From Conyzicola nivalis (GTDB taxonomy: Bacteria; Actinomycetota; Actinomycetes; Actinomycetales; Microbacteriaceae): 64,000 nt of DNA. The notes under the pieces are model-generated. The model made no database searches, was not told the origin of the DNA, and was given only the letters and a program-made list of their open reading frames with translations. Location of the stretch: contig NZ_BMGB01000002.1 of NCBI RefSeq assembly GCF_014639655.1, positions 124,001-188,000 of the forward strand. Direction: 5' to 3'. The translations under genes and the position numbers were made by a program. Positions 54,918-63,690 of this stretch are shown in pieces (position 1 is the first letter of the stretch; each line of letters starts with the position of its first letter).

Positions 54918-56081
54918 GTGGATCTTTTCGAGTATCAGGCAAGGGACCTTTTTGAGTCCTACGGAGTGCCTGTACTTGCCGGCATCATTGCCGACAGCCC
55001 AGCAGAAGCCCAAGCAGCAGCCGAGAAGATCGGCGGCACGGTCGTCGTCAAGGCCCAGGTAAAGGCCGGTGGTCGCGGCAAGGCCGGCGGCGTGAAGGTC
55101 GTGCACACCCCCGAAGACGCGTTCGCCGCGGCATCCGCGATTCTCGGCCTCGATATCAAGGGACACACCGTCAAGCGCGTGATGGTGGCCGCCGGTGCCC
55201 GCATCGCCCAGGAGTTCTACTTCTCGGTGCTGCTCGACCGCGCCAACCGCAGCTACCTCTCGCTCTGCAGCGTCGAGGGCGGCATGGAGATCGAGGAGCT
55301 CGCGGTCGAGCGTCCCGACGCCCTCGCCCGCATCGAGATCGACCCCGGCGCCGGCGTCGACCTGGCCAAGGCCACCGAGATCGCGATCGCCGGCGGATTC
55401 CCCGCCGAGCTGGTCGACAAGGTCGCGCCGGTTCTCGTAAAGCTCTACGAGGTCTATAAGGGTGAGGATGCCACGCTGGTCGAGGTCAACCCGCTCGTGC
55501 TCACCGAGGACGGCGACATCGTGGCCCTCGACGGCAAGGTCTCGCTCGACGAGAACGCCGGATTTCGTCACCCCGCGCACGCCGAGCTGGAAGACGCCGA
55601 AGCGGCCGACCCGCTCGAGGCCAAGGCCAAGCTGCACGACCTCAACTACGTGAAGCTCGACGGCGAGGTCGGCATCATCGGCAACGGCGCGGGCCTTGTC
55701 ATGTCGACCCTCGACGTCGTCGCCTACGCGGGAGAGCGTCACGGCGGTGTGAAACCGGCCAACTTCCTCGACATCGGCGGCGGAGCATCGGCCGAGGTCA
55801 TGGCGGCCGGGCTGGACGTCATCCTCGGTGACGAGCAGGTGAAGAGCGTCTTCGTCAACGTCTTCGGCGGCATCACCGCGTGCGACGCGGTGGCCAACGG
55901 CATCGTCGGCGCGCTGGAGGTCCTCGGCGACGCCGCGAGCAAGCCGCTCGTCGTCCGACTCGACGGCAACAAGGTCGAGGAGGGCCGCGCGATCCTGGTC
56001 GCCGCCGCCCACCCGCTGGTCACACTCGCGACCACCATGGACGAGGGCGCCGACAAGGCCGCCGAACTGGCTTCTAAGTAA
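54918..56081 (+). CDS. sucC: Succinate-CoA ligase subunit beta
   Basis: A 387-residue beta subunit with ATP-grasp fold ([39 protein letters not shown]) and C-terminal CoA-ligase domain ([38 protein letters not shown]). It converts succinyl-CoA to succinate with NDP phosphorylation. GTG 54918 gives the family N-terminus; the frame is open to 54843. The upstream ribosome binding site is weak. Confidence 0.96.
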   Translation: MDLFEYQARDLFESYGVPVLAGIIADSPAEAQAAAEKIGGTVVVKAQVKAGGRGKAGGVKVVHTPEDAFAAASAILGLDIKGHTVKRVMVAAGARIAQEFYFSVLLDRANRSYLSLCSVEGGMEIEELAVERPDALARIEIDPGAGVDLAKATEIAIAGGFPAELVDKVAPVLVKLYEVYKGEDATLVEVNPLVLTEDGDIVALDGKVSLDENAGFRHPAHAELEDAEAADPLEAKAKLHDLNYVKLDGEVGIIGNGAGLVMSTLDVVAYAGERHGGVKPANFLDIGGGASAEVMAAGLDVILGDEQVKSVFVNVFGGITACDAVANGIVGALEVLGDAASKPLVVRLDGNKVEEGRAILVAAAHPLVTLATTMDEGADKAAELASK

Positions 56082-56095
56082 GGGCACCGAAGAAC

Positions 56096-56986
56096 ATGTC
56101 GATTTACCTCAACAAAGACTCCAAGGTCATCGTGCAGGGCATCACCGGCGGCGAGGGCACCAAGCACACGGCGCTGATGCTCAAGGCCGGCACCCAGGTC
56201 GTCGGCGGTGTCAACGCGCGCAAGGCCGGCACCACCGTCACCCACGACGGCGGCATCGAGCTGCCCGTGTTCGGCTCCGTCGCCGAGGCGATGACCGAGA
56301 CCGGCGCCGACGTGTCGATCGTCTTCGTGCCGCCGGTGTTCGCGAAGGACGCCGTCGTCGAAGCCATCGAGGCGGGCATCCCGCTCGTCGTCGTGATCAC
56401 CGAGGGCATCCCGGTTCAGGACTCGGCCGAGTTCTGGGCGCTCGCGAAGGCAAAGGGCGGTACGACCCGCATCATCGGCCCGAACTGCCCCGGCATCATC
56501 ACCCCGGGCGAGGCGCTCGTGGGCATCACCCCCGCGAACATCACCGGCAAGGGCCCGATCGGCCTCGTCTCGAAGTCGGGCACGCTCACGTACCAGATGA
56601 TGTACGAACTGCGCGATCTGGGCTTCTCGACCGCGATCGGCATCGGCGGCGACCCCATCATCGGCACGACGCACATCGACACGCTCGAGGCGTTCGAGGC
56701 CGACCCCGAGACCAAGGCGATCGTGATGATCGGCGAGATCGGCGGAGACGCCGAAGAACGCGCCGCCGACTACATCAAGGCGAACGTCACCAAGCCGGTC
56801 GTCGCCTACGTCGCCGGATTCACGGCGCCCGAGGGTAAGACTATGGGCCACGCTGGGGCGATCGTCTCCGCCGGTGCTGGCACCGCGCAGGGCAAGAAGG
56901 AGGCCCTCGAGGCCGCCGGAGTCAAGGTCGGCAAGACGCCGAGCGAGACCGCCGCTCTGATGCGCGAGGTAATGGCGTCGCTGTAG
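56096..56986 (+). CDS. sucD: Succinate-CoA ligase subunit alpha
   Basis: A 296-residue alpha subunit. The CoA-binding domain is [20 protein letters not shown], the nucleotide/CoA motif is [14 protein letters not shown], and the phosphorylated histidine is in [13 protein letters not shown]. It follows sucC by 14 bp with an AAGGGCACCGAAGAAC spacer. A GC hairpin ends the operon. Confidence 0.97.
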   Translation: MSIYLNKDSKVIVQGITGGEGTKHTALMLKAGTQVVGGVNARKAGTTVTHDGGIELPVFGSVAEAMTETGADVSIVFVPPVFAKDAVVEAIEAGIPLVVVITEGIPVQDSAEFWALAKAKGGTTRIIGPNCPGIITPGEALVGITPANITGKGPIGLVSKSGTLTYQMMYELRDLGFSTAIGIGGDPIIGTTHIDTLEAFEADPETKAIVMIGEIGGDAEERAADYIKANVTKPVVAYVAGFTAPEGKTMGHAGAIVSAGAGTAQGKKEALEAAGVKVGKTPSETAALMREVMASL

Positions 56987-56998
56987 CCGTTCCCCCCT

Positions 56999-57027
56999 GA
57001 TGGCCCGTCTCCCGGAGGCGGGCCATC
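56999..57027 (+). terminator. Hairpin after sucD
   Basis: GATGGCCCG pairs with CGGGCCATC with inner CTCC/GGAG pairs. There is no T-run; such L-shaped or I-shaped terminators without U tails are often seen in Actinobacteria. Confidence 0.65.
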
Positions 57028-57055
57028 CGCGGTTAACGCGCCCCGTGGCATCCGA

Positions 57056-57147
57056 CGTCTGCCAAATGAAGGAGAAACCGGGTGCGAGTCACACGTTCAC
57101 GGCGATGCGCGCCCCTTCGCCGCGAATTCTCCTTCATTTGGCAGACG
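57056..57147. repeat. Family C palindromic element, copy C3
   Basis: A 92 bp element bounded by perfect 21 bp inverted repeats containing CTGCCAAATGAAGGAGAA. The interior has GCGAGTCACACGTTC and GCGATGCGCGCCCC. It lies between convergent genes sucD and the DUF4166 gene. Confidence 0.9.
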
Positions 57148-57165
57148 CATCGGCAGACGCGGCGG

Positions 57166-57804
57166 TCAGGGCAGGGGCTCGTAGGCGTAGCTGAAGGTGC
57201 CGGCGTAGCGGAAGATCTCGCCGAAGAGCGGATGTCGCATCCGCACGTCGACCCGCTGCCGCCCGTCCGCCCGGCTCTCGTGGAGGAACACGCGCGCGGA
57301 GAGCAGTGCGGGCAGCGGCAGGCGCAGCCCGCGCAGGTGCAGCCAGGCCGCATCGGACGCCATGCGAAGGGCGCCGTCGGTGCCGACGGTCACCGCGAGG
57401 CGCACCTCGAGTCCGCCGCGCCTGCCGAGGAAGTCGTGCAGCCGGCCGTCGATCACGTGCATCGTGTCGTGCATCACCCGGTCGCGTCCGGGGAAGTGGA
57501 ACTCCCGTCGCGAGCTCAGCCCGTCGCCCGGCCCCGGGATGTTGGTGACGGTGAACGGCACGTCGGTGGCGTACTCGGGGAAGAGGATCCGCCGCCGGGC
57601 GAGCAGCGTGAAAACCGGGGCCAACCAGCGCGTCCGCGAACCCGCGGTCTCGAACACGCCGTGGCCGCGACCGACCGATCCGGCGGGCGGGGCGGAGAAG
57701 TAGTCGCGCAGCTCCGGCGCGAGCCGGGCGAAGTCGTCGCCGAGCAGGCGTTGGTAGACGGATTGTGGCACGCGCCAGTCTAGAGCGGGCGCAGTAGGCT
57801 CCAT
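57166..57804 (-). CDS. DUF4166 domain protein
   Basis: A 212-residue protein of the DUF4166 family (VYQRLLGDDFARLAPELRDY; TDVPFTVTNIPGPGDGLSSR; DAAWLHLRGLRLPLPALLSA). Function unknown; the family is sometimes linked to sugar or lipid modification genes. ATG 57804 is preferred over the open frame to 57882. The divergent start codon of the next gene is 4 bp away. Confidence 0.82.
   Translation of the reverse strand: MEPTAPALDWRVPQSVYQRLLGDDFARLAPELRDYFSAPPAGSVGRGHGVFETAGSRTRWLAPVFTLLARRRILFPEYATDVPFTVTNIPGPGDGLSSRREFHFPGRDRVMHDTMHVIDGRLHDFLGRRGGLEVRLAVTVGTDGALRMASDAAWLHLRGLRLPLPALLSARVFLHESRADGRQRVDVRMRHPLFGEIFRYAGTFSYAYEPLP
57795..57800 (+). promoter_or_regulatory. -10 box of leaderless TAP-type hydrolase gene
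   Basis: TAGGCT ends 8 nt before the ATG at 57809 and lies upstream of, and close to, the divergent DUF4166 start. Confidence 0.5.
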
Positions 57805-57808
57805 TGCA

Positions 57809-59344
57809 ATGAGAAACGTACAGCGCAGGGTCCTGGCCGTCGTCGCGAGCGCGGCCACCGCGGCCCTGCTCGCCGGTTGCACGGTGACCGCGCCGCCGAA
57901 GACGCCCGTCGAGTCACCCGCCGGGCTGGAGGAGTTCTACCAGCAGCAACTCGACTGGAACGACTGCGAGCCCCGGGGCATGGAGTGCACCACCGTCACG
58001 GCCCCGGTCGACTGGGAGAACCCCGACGGCGGCGACATCGACCTGGCGGTGGTGCGGCTCGTGACCGACGGCGGCGACCGGGTGGGGTCGCTGCTGATGA
58101 ACCCGGGCGGTCCGGGCGGTTCGGGGGTGGAGCTGGTGCAACAGGCCGCCGAGTTCGTGACATCCGATGCTCTTCGCGACAGCTTCGACATCGTCGGCTG
58201 GGACCCGCGGGGCGTCGGCCAATCCACCGGCGTCGCCTGCTACGACGATGCCGAGATGGACGCGTTCCTGTACGGCGTGCCCGCGAACCCGACCGGCTCC
58301 GACGCCTGGTTCGCGCAGCAGGTCGAGGTCGAGAAGGCGTTCGCCGCCGCGTGTGCCGAGAACACCGGGGCGCTGCTCGGCTCCATCGACGTCGAGAGCA
58401 ACGCGCGCGACATGGACCTGCTGCGCGCCGTGCTGGGCGACGAGAAGCTCAACTACCTCGGATTCTCCTACGGGACCTCGTTCGGCGCCCACTATGCCGA
58501 GCTCTTCCCGCGGAACGTCGGCCGGCTCGTGCTCGACGGCGCGATCGACCCGTCGCTCGGCTCGGCCGAGACCTTCACGGTGCAGATGGGCGGTTTCGAG
58601 AACGCCTTCCGCGCCTATGTCACCGACTGCCTGGCCGGCTCGGCGTGCCCGTTCACCGGCACGCTCGACGAGGCGCTCGCCCAGGCGAGCGCGCTGTTCG
58701 CCGGGGTAGAGGGACGCGCGCTCACGGGCGACGACGGCCGCCAGCTCACCGCCTCCACCCTCGGTACGGCGCTCAGCTATCCGCTCTACGACGAGGCGTC
58801 GTGGCCCGCGCTCAGCCAGATGCTCACCGAGCTCGGCGCGAGCGACGGTGACGCGACCATGGCGCTGCAGTTCGCCGACTCCTACAACAGCCGCACCCCC
58901 GACGGCGGCTACGCCGACCAGTCGATGGCCGTGTACACCGCGGCGACCTGTCTCGACAGCCAGTTCGTCGGAGGGCTCGATTCGACGAAGGCCACCCTGG
59001 CCGCCATCGAGGCCGCCGCGCCGACGATCGGCAGGTACGTCGCCTACGCCGACTGGGTGCACATCGACATCGCCTGCCAGAACTGGGCCTACCCCTCGGC
59101 GATCACCCCGCACGCGATCACCGCAGACGGCGCCGACCCGATCCTCGTACTCGGCACCACCAACGACCCGGCCACGCCGTACGCGTGGGCGCAGGCGATG
59201 GCCGACCAGCTGGCCAGCGGCGTGCTCGTCACCCGCGCGGGCGAGGGCCACACGGCCTACGGGCAGGGCAACACCTGCATCGACGCGACGGTCGACGACT
59301 ACCTGATCGACGGAACCGTGCCGGCCACCGACCCGCTCTGCTGA
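57809..59344 (+). CDS. Secreted alpha/beta hydrolase (TAP-like)
   Basis: A 511-residue exported lipoprotein-type hydrolase: signal peptide ending AALLAGC (Cys about residue 23). The nucleophile elbow is LGFSYGTSFG (GXSXG), the oxyanion loop LLMNPGGPGGSGVELV, and the C-terminal TAP-like domain has PILVLGTTNDPATPYAWAQA with the Asp and GEGHTAYGQGNTCID with the catalytic His. The family contains tripeptidyl aminopeptidases and mycobacterial lipases; the substrate is unknown. Confidence 0.9.
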   Translation: MRNVQRRVLAVVASAATAALLAGCTVTAPPKTPVESPAGLEEFYQQQLDWNDCEPRGMECTTVTAPVDWENPDGGDIDLAVVRLVTDGGDRVGSLLMNPGGPGGSGVELVQQAAEFVTSDALRDSFDIVGWDPRGVGQSTGVACYDDAEMDAFLYGVPANPTGSDAWFAQQVEVEKAFAAACAENTGALLGSIDVESNARDMDLLRAVLGDEKLNYLGFSYGTSFGAHYAELFPRNVGRLVLDGAIDPSLGSAETFTVQMGGFENAFRAYVTDCLAGSACPFTGTLDEALAQASALFAGVEGRALTGDDGRQLTASTLGTALSYPLYDEASWPALSQMLTELGASDGDATMALQFADSYNSRTPDGGYADQSMAVYTAATCLDSQFVGGLDSTKATLAAIEAAAPTIGRYVAYADWVHIDIACQNWAYPSAITPHAITADGADPILVLGTTNDPATPYAWAQAMADQLASGVLVTRAGEGHTAYGQGNTCIDATVDDYLIDGTVPATDPLC

Positions 59345-59391
59345 AAGCGCGAAGTGGGGCGCGGCAGCCCGGCAGAGTCGGCGACCCCGGG

Positions 59392-59397
59392 TACGCT
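59392..59397 (+). promoter_or_regulatory. -10 box of leaderless perM-like gene
   Basis: TACGCT ends 9 nt before the ATG at 59407. Confidence 0.45.
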
Positions 59398-59406
59398 CGC
59401 ACCGGT

Positions 59407-60744
59407 ATGAATCGCTCGCTCACCGCCCTCTTCGCCGCCTTCGAGGCGGCCCTCGTCGTGGCGATCGGCGTCGGCATCTCGCTCGCCCCGCTCACCATCC
59501 TCTGGGGGGTGCAGTTCGGGTTCCAGGTCGACTGGATCGTGTTCTGGCGCGCGTCCGCCGACATCTGGCTGGTCGGCCACGGCGTCGACATGATCTTCGC
59601 ACTCGACCCGGCGACCGCCGCGACCCTCGGACTCGCCGGGGCGGATGCCGCGTTCCCCGTGCGCATCGCCGCCCTCGGCTTCGCCATGCTCACGGTTCTC
59701 CTCGGCGTGCGCGCCGGACGCCGCGTGGCCGAGACCAACTTCCTCCTGCTCGGCGAACTGGTGGCGGTCGGCACGTTCGGCCTGCTATCCCTCGCGGTGA
59801 CGCTCAGCGCGTTGCATCCGCTTGCCCGCCCCTCGATCGTTCAGGGTGCCATCGTGCCCACCCTCATTTTCGGGGCAGCCGTTTTCGTCGGATCGTTGCG
59901 TTCCCATCGTCCGTCGACGGATGCCACGATCCAGCCGATCCGCGCGGCGATCACGAAACAGCTGCTGAGGATGCCGCGCGGCCTGCGGGTGTCCGCCGCG
60001 ACAGCGCTGCGCGGCGGGCTGGCCTCGGCCACCGCGGTCATCGCCGTCGCCGCCGTGCTGCTCGCCGTGCTCGTCGCCGTGAATTACGCGCAGATCGTGG
60101 GACTGTACGAGGGCCTGCACACCGAGGTGCTCGGCGGCGCCGCTCTCACCCTCGCGCAGCTCGCGTTCATCCCCACCTTCGTGATCTGGGCCGCCTCGTG
60201 GCTCGTCGGCCCCGGCTTCGCCATCGGCGTGGGCTCGTCGGTGTCGCCGCTCGGCACGTCGCTCGGCCCGATCCCTGCCATCCCCGTGTTCGGCGCGCTG
60301 CCGACCGGCGACCTGTCGTTCGGGTTCGTCGGGCTGCTGGTGCCGGTCGTCGCCGCCTTCCTCGCGGCCGCCCTGCTGCGCCCGAAATTCTCGGCGGCGA
60401 TCGGCGACTCCTCGCGCATCGGTTGGACCGTCGCGACCGGGCTCGGCATGGGCCTCGTCGGGGGAGTGGCCCTCGGACTGCTCGCCTCGTTCGCGTCGGG
60501 TGCCGCCGGACCCGGCAGGCTCTCGCAGGTCGGGCCAGACCCGCTGAGTGTCGGCCTGTGGGCCGGGGTCGAGATCGGGCTCGCCGCGCTGCTCGGGCTG
60601 CTGGCCGCCCCGCGTCGGTCGGCGTCGGACGACAAGGCCGCGCCCGCCTCCTCCTCGAGCGCCGCGTCCTCCTCGACGTCCGCGTCCTCCTCCGGCACCG
60701 CGTCCTCCTCTGGCGAGACCGAGGTCCTGACCGCCCCGCGCTAG
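59407..60744 (+). CDS. DUF6350 / PerM-like membrane protein
   Basis: A 445-residue membrane protein with about ten segments ([60 protein letters not shown]), followed by a Ser/Ala-rich low-complexity tail of about 40 residues. Location right before purN-purH, downstream of sucCD, matches mycobacterial perM (Rv0955), involved in cell division. The assignment rests on topology and synteny, not on a specific motif. ATG 59407 is probably leaderless. Confidence 0.75.
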   Translation: MNRSLTALFAAFEAALVVAIGVGISLAPLTILWGVQFGFQVDWIVFWRASADIWLVGHGVDMIFALDPATAATLGLAGADAAFPVRIAALGFAMLTVLLGVRAGRRVAETNFLLLGELVAVGTFGLLSLAVTLSALHPLARPSIVQGAIVPTLIFGAAVFVGSLRSHRPSTDATIQPIRAAITKQLLRMPRGLRVSAATALRGGLASATAVIAVAAVLLAVLVAVNYAQIVGLYEGLHTEVLGGAALTLAQLAFIPTFVIWAASWLVGPGFAIGVGSSVSPLGTSLGPIPAIPVFGALPTGDLSFGFVGLLVPVVAAFLAAALLRPKFSAAIGDSSRIGWTVATGLGMGLVGGVALGLLASFASGAAGPGRLSQVGPDPLSVGLWAGVEIGLAALLGLLAAPRRSASDDKAAPASSSSAASSSTSASSSGTASSSGETEVLTAPR

Positions 60745-60747
60745 GCT
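60742..60747 (+). promoter_or_regulatory. -10 box of leaderless purN
   Basis: TAGGCT overlaps the perM-like stop and ends 7 nt before the purN GTG. Confidence 0.5.
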
Positions 60748-60754
60748 GTCTCTC

Positions 60755-61348
60755 GTGCTCTCGCTGGTTGTTCTCATCTCTGGCGGAGGCTCGAACCTGC
60801 GCGTGTTGCTCGAAGCCGCCCAGGACGCCGAGTTTCCCGCCCGCGTCGTCGCGGTCGGCGCCGACCGCGACGCTGAAGGGCTCGAGCACGCCGAGGAGTT
60901 CGGCATTCCTACCTTCTCCGTCGCCCTGTCGAACTTCGACAGCCGCGAGGCGTGGGGCAAGTCGCTGCTCGACCAGATCCAGGTCTGGCAGCCCGACCTC
61001 GTGGTACTCAGCGGCTTTATGAAGCTGCTGCCGCCCAGTGTCGTGAGCGCGCTCAGCCCCAACATCATCAACACCCACCCGGCGTACCTGCCCGAGTTTC
61101 CCGGGGCGCACGGCGTGCGCGACGCGATCGCGGCCGGCGTCGACCAGTCGGGTGCATCCGTCATCGTCGTCGACACCGGCGTCGATTCGGGGCCGATCAT
61201 CGCGCAGGAGCGCGTTCCCGTGCTGCCCGGCGACACCGAGCACACGCTGCACGACCGGATCAAGATCGTCGAGAGGCAACTGCTCGTGCAGGCCGTTCTC
61301 GACATCGCCAATGGACACATCGACCTGAAGGAGCTGTCACTCGCATGA
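60755..61348 (+). CDS. purN: Phosphoribosylglycinamide formyltransferase
   Basis: A 197-residue GAR transformylase using 10-formyl-THF in step 3 of purine synthesis. It starts [20 protein letters not shown] and has the formyl-transfer signature [20 protein letters not shown] with Asn, His and, further on, Asp ([20 protein letters not shown]). The GTG is preceded by a TAGGCT box. It overlaps purH by 4 bp. Confidence 0.95.
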   Translation: MLSLVVLISGGGSNLRVLLEAAQDAEFPARVVAVGADRDAEGLEHAEEFGIPTFSVALSNFDSREAWGKSLLDQIQVWQPDLVVLSGFMKLLPPSVVSALSPNIINTHPAYLPEFPGAHGVRDAIAAGVDQSGASVIVVDTGVDSGPIIAQERVPVLPGDTEHTLHDRIKIVERQLLVQAVLDIANGHIDLKELSLA

Positions 61349-62970
61349 GCGGCCCCACGCACGACCCAGCCCTGTACCGTGAGCGCGACCTCGTCGCGAT
61401 CAAGCGCGCCCTCGTCTCGGTGAGCGACAAGACCGGTCTCGTCGAGCTCGCGACCGCGCTCGCCGCGGCCGGCGTCGAGATCGTGTCGACCGGAGGTTCT
61501 GCCGCCGCCATCGCGGCTGCCGGCATCCGGGTCACCCAGGTCGGCGACGTCACCGGCTATCCCGAGTCGCTCGACGGCCGCGTGCGCACCCTGCACCCCG
61601 TCATCCACTCCGGCCTGCTGGCCGACCTGCGCCTCGAGTCGCACGAGCGCGAGCTGGCGAGCCAGGGCATCGCGCCGTTCGAGCTCGTCGTCTCCAACCT
61701 GTACCCCTTCGTCGCGACCATCGCCGCGGGCATCACCGGCGACGCCGCGATCGAGCAGATCGACATCGGGGGCCCCGCCATGGTGCGCGCCTCGGCGAAG
61801 AACCACGCCAACGTCGCCATCGTCACCTCGCCCGCCTCGTACCCGGCGATCGTCGCCGCGCTCGCCGCGGGCGGCACCACTCTCGCGCAGCGTCGCGACC
61901 TCGCGGCCGAGGCCTTCGCGCACACCGCCGCGTACGACGCGGCCGTGTCGACGTGGTTCGCGTCGAACGTCGCGACCGCTTCGACAGGCTCAGCGACCGA
62001 GGGAGGGGAGGCGTCGGAGGTCGCCGACACCTTCACGGTCAGCGCCTCGCTCAAAAACGTGCTGCGCTACGGCGAGAACTCGCACCAGACCGCGGCCCTC
62101 TACGTGAGCGAGAACGGCACGGGCATCGCCCAGGCCGAGCAGCTGCACGGAAAAGAGATGTCCTACAACAACTTCGTCGACGCGGATGCGGCCGTCCGCG
62201 CGGCGTGGGACTTCGACGAGCCCGCCGTCGCGATCATCAAGCACGCGAACCCTTGCGGCATCGCCGTCGCGCGCGGATCGGGCGACCCGATCGCCTCCGC
62301 CCACCTGCGCGCCCACGAGTGCGACCCGCTCTCGGCCTTCGGCGGCGTCATCGCCGCCAACCGCACACTCACCCTCGCCGCGGCCGAGTCGATCGTCGGA
62401 ATCTTCACCGAGGTCGTCGTCGCTCCCGACTTCGAGCCGGCCGCCCTCGAGCTGCTGTCGACCAAGAAGAACCTGCGCCTGCTCAAGCTGCCCGCCGACT
62501 TCACCCGGCCGACGACCGAGTTCAAGCAGATCTCGGGCGGACTGCTCGTGCAGTCCGTCGACAACTACGACGACTTCGACTCGAGCACCTGGACGCTCGT
62601 CGCGGGCGACGAGGCCGACGACGCCACCCGCTCCGACCTCGAGTTCGCGTGGCGCTCGGTGCGCTCGGTCAAGTCGAACGCCATCCTGCTCGCCGACGAC
62701 GGGGCCTCGGTCGGCGTCGGCATGGGCCAGGTAAACCGGGTCGACTCCTGCGAGCTCGCCGTCAGCCGCGCGGGCGACCGCGCCGTCGGGTCGGTCGCCG
62801 CGAGCGACGCGTTCTTCCCGTTCGCCGACGGTCTCGAGGTGCTGCTCAGCGCCGGAGTGCGCGCGGTCGTGCAGCCCGGCGGATCGATCCGCGACGAAGA
62901 CGTGATCGCCGCCGCGAAGAAGGCCGGCGTCACCATGTACTTCACCGGAGAGCGCCACTTCTTCCACTGA
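61345..62970 (+). CDS. purH: Bifunctional AICAR transformylase/IMP cyclohydrolase
   Basis: A 541-residue PurH completing IMP synthesis. The cyclohydrolase (MGS-like) domain starts [20 protein letters not shown] with [20 protein letters not shown]; the transformylase domain starts near [15 protein letters not shown] with [25 protein letters not shown] and [11 protein letters not shown]. Around residues 209-228 there is an insertion ([17 protein letters not shown]) encoded in part by a 15 bp REP-type repeat, inverted relative to the copy at 38704. The transformylase part looks intact. Confidence 0.96.
   Translation: MSGPTHDPALYRERDLVAIKRALVSVSDKTGLVELATALAAAGVEIVSTGGSAAAIAAAGIRVTQVGDVTGYPESLDGRVRTLHPVIHSGLLADLRLESHERELASQGIAPFELVVSNLYPFVATIAAGITGDAAIEQIDIGGPAMVRASAKNHANVAIVTSPASYPAIVAALAAGGTTLAQRRDLAAEAFAHTAAYDAAVSTWFASNVATASTGSATEGGEASEVADTFTVSASLKNVLRYGENSHQTAALYVSENGTGIAQAEQLHGKEMSYNNFVDADAAVRAAWDFDEPAVAIIKHANPCGIAVARGSGDPIASAHLRAHECDPLSAFGGVIAANRTLTLAAAESIVGIFTEVVVAPDFEPAALELLSTKKNLRLLKLPADFTRPTTEFKQISGGLLVQSVDNYDDFDSSTWTLVAGDEADDATRSDLEFAWRSVRSVKSNAILLADDGASVGVGMGQVNRVDSCELAVSRAGDRAVGSVAASDAFFPFADGLEVLLSAGVRAVVQPGGSIRDEDVIAAAKKAGVTMYFTGERHFFH
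61979..61993. repeat. REP-like 15-mer inside purH
   Basis: CTTCGACAGGCTCAG is the exact reverse complement of 38704-38718 and lies in frame inside purH, encoding the start of a low-complexity insertion before the transformylase domain. Confidence 0.6.
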
Positions 62971-63004
62971 CCCGTCGCCGGGTTGGCGCAAGTCCGGACG
63001 CCGT

Positions 63005-63101
63005 GTTCGTGATTCAGGATGATTCGACGCCGGCACTCCGCCCGGCCGAGTGTTGGCGGGCCGCGGTACGGCGGCGGCCGCGTCGGTCCTGAATGACGAA
63101 C
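63005..63101. repeat. Family A palindromic element, copy A1
   Basis: A 97 bp element with near-perfect ends GTTCGTGATTCAGGA and GTTCGTCATTCAGGA (read inward from each side). Confidence 0.85.
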
Positions 63102-63118
63102 GCCCCCCGACCTCGTCG

Positions 63119-63208
63119 CGCAACTCAGGCAGTTGCGCGACGTGAGCCGTGGTCGCCCCGCCGTCGGGCGGCTGCAGCCGTGGCATCCGCGGTTCTGCCT
63201 GAGTTGCG
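63119..63208. repeat. Family B palindromic element, copy B1
   Basis: A 90 bp element with perfect 14 bp ends CGCAACTCAGGCAG and its complement; the left end also forms an inner TTGCGCG repeat. Confidence 0.85.
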
Positions 63209-63220
63209 AGAGGGTGCCGT

Positions 63221-63317
63221 ATTCGTGATTCAGGATGATTCGACGCCGGCACTCCGCCCGGCCGCGTGTTGGCGGGCCCCGGTGCGGCGGCGGCCGCGTC
63301 GGTCCTGAATGACGAAC
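63221..63317. repeat. Family A palindromic element, copy A2
   Basis: Second copy of A, 216 bp downstream of A1, with a G-to-A change at the first base and a few interior changes. Confidence 0.85.
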
Positions 63318-63334
63318 GCGGCCCGACCTCGTCG

Positions 63335-63424
63335 CGCAACTCAGGCAGTTGCGCGGCGGGAGCCGTGGTCGCCCCGCCATCGCGCGGCTGCAGCCGTGGC
63401 ATCCGCGGTTCTGCCTGAGTTGCG
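63335..63424. repeat. Family B palindromic element, copy B2
   Basis: Second copy of B, 216 bp downstream of B1, ends identical. Confidence 0.85.
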
Positions 63425-63455
63425 CGAACAGTAGGGGCGCGCGGCGAGAAAAACC

Positions 63456-63485
63456 TTGCCTCCCAGCGAGTTCACTGTCTATTCT
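63456..63485 (+). promoter_or_regulatory. Probable promoter of the leader ORF and ABC exporter
   Basis: TTGCCT (63456-63461) and TATTCT (63480-63485) are separated by 18 bp. Transcription would start near 63492, leaving a leader of about 200 nt before the exporter gene. It lies 32 bp after the last palindromic element. Confidence 0.55.
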
Positions 63486-63531
63486 GGAGGGCTGTGCAGG
63501 TAGCGCGGCCGCTGAGATCCGGGAGGACGAC

Positions 63532-63594
63532 ATGCTAGAGACACCCATCCCGACACCGTGGCTCGTCGCGCCGGAATCCGCCGCGACCGCTTAG
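63532..63594 (+). CDS. Putative 20-residue leader peptide
   Basis: ATG at 63532 follows GGGAGG with a 5 nt spacer, one of the best ribosome binding sites in the window, and opens a 20-codon frame (MLETPIPTPWLVAPE then SAATA) ending in TAG. It contains three Pro, including PIPTP, before Trp-Leu. It lies between a promoter and an ABC exporter gene, with hairpins after its stop. It may be a regulatory upstream ORF (for example by ribosome stalling); a chance ORF cannot be excluded. Confidence 0.5.
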   Translation: MLETPIPTPWLVAPESAATA

Positions 63595-63646
63595 CGTTCC
63601 ACCCAGGGCGGGCTGCTTCTCCCCGCCATCCACACCGCACATTCTT

Positions 63647-63666
63647 CGACCGTCTTTGCACGGTCG
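63647..63666 (+). promoter_or_regulatory. Hairpin between leader ORF and ABC exporter
   Basis: CGACCGT and ACGGTCG form a perfect 7 bp stem with a 6 nt loop. A second GGCGGG/CCCGCC stem lies at about 63607-63627. Both fall between the leader ORF stop and the exporter start, and neither has a T-run. Confidence 0.45.
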
Positions 63667-63690
63667 CGCTCTAACCCGGGGACCACACCA

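Larger units (their letters stand above)
63000..63424. repeat. Tandem duplication of two palindromic elements (families A and B)
   Basis: Two units of 216 bp repeat head to tail with few substitutions. Each unit contains one family A element and one family B element. It fills most of the 720 bp gap between purH and the ABC exporter gene. No gene is supported here; open frames inside are repeat shadows. Confidence 0.9.

Noticed and set aside
63093-63308. ORF of 71 codons in the purH-ABC gap
   Set aside because: It lies within the tandem palindromic repeats, has no ribosome binding site and its sequence repeats with the DNA unit.
62971-63436. CRISPR array suggested by repeated units
   Set aside because: There are only two 216 bp units with palindromic contents and no short direct repeats with unique spacers, nor cas genes.
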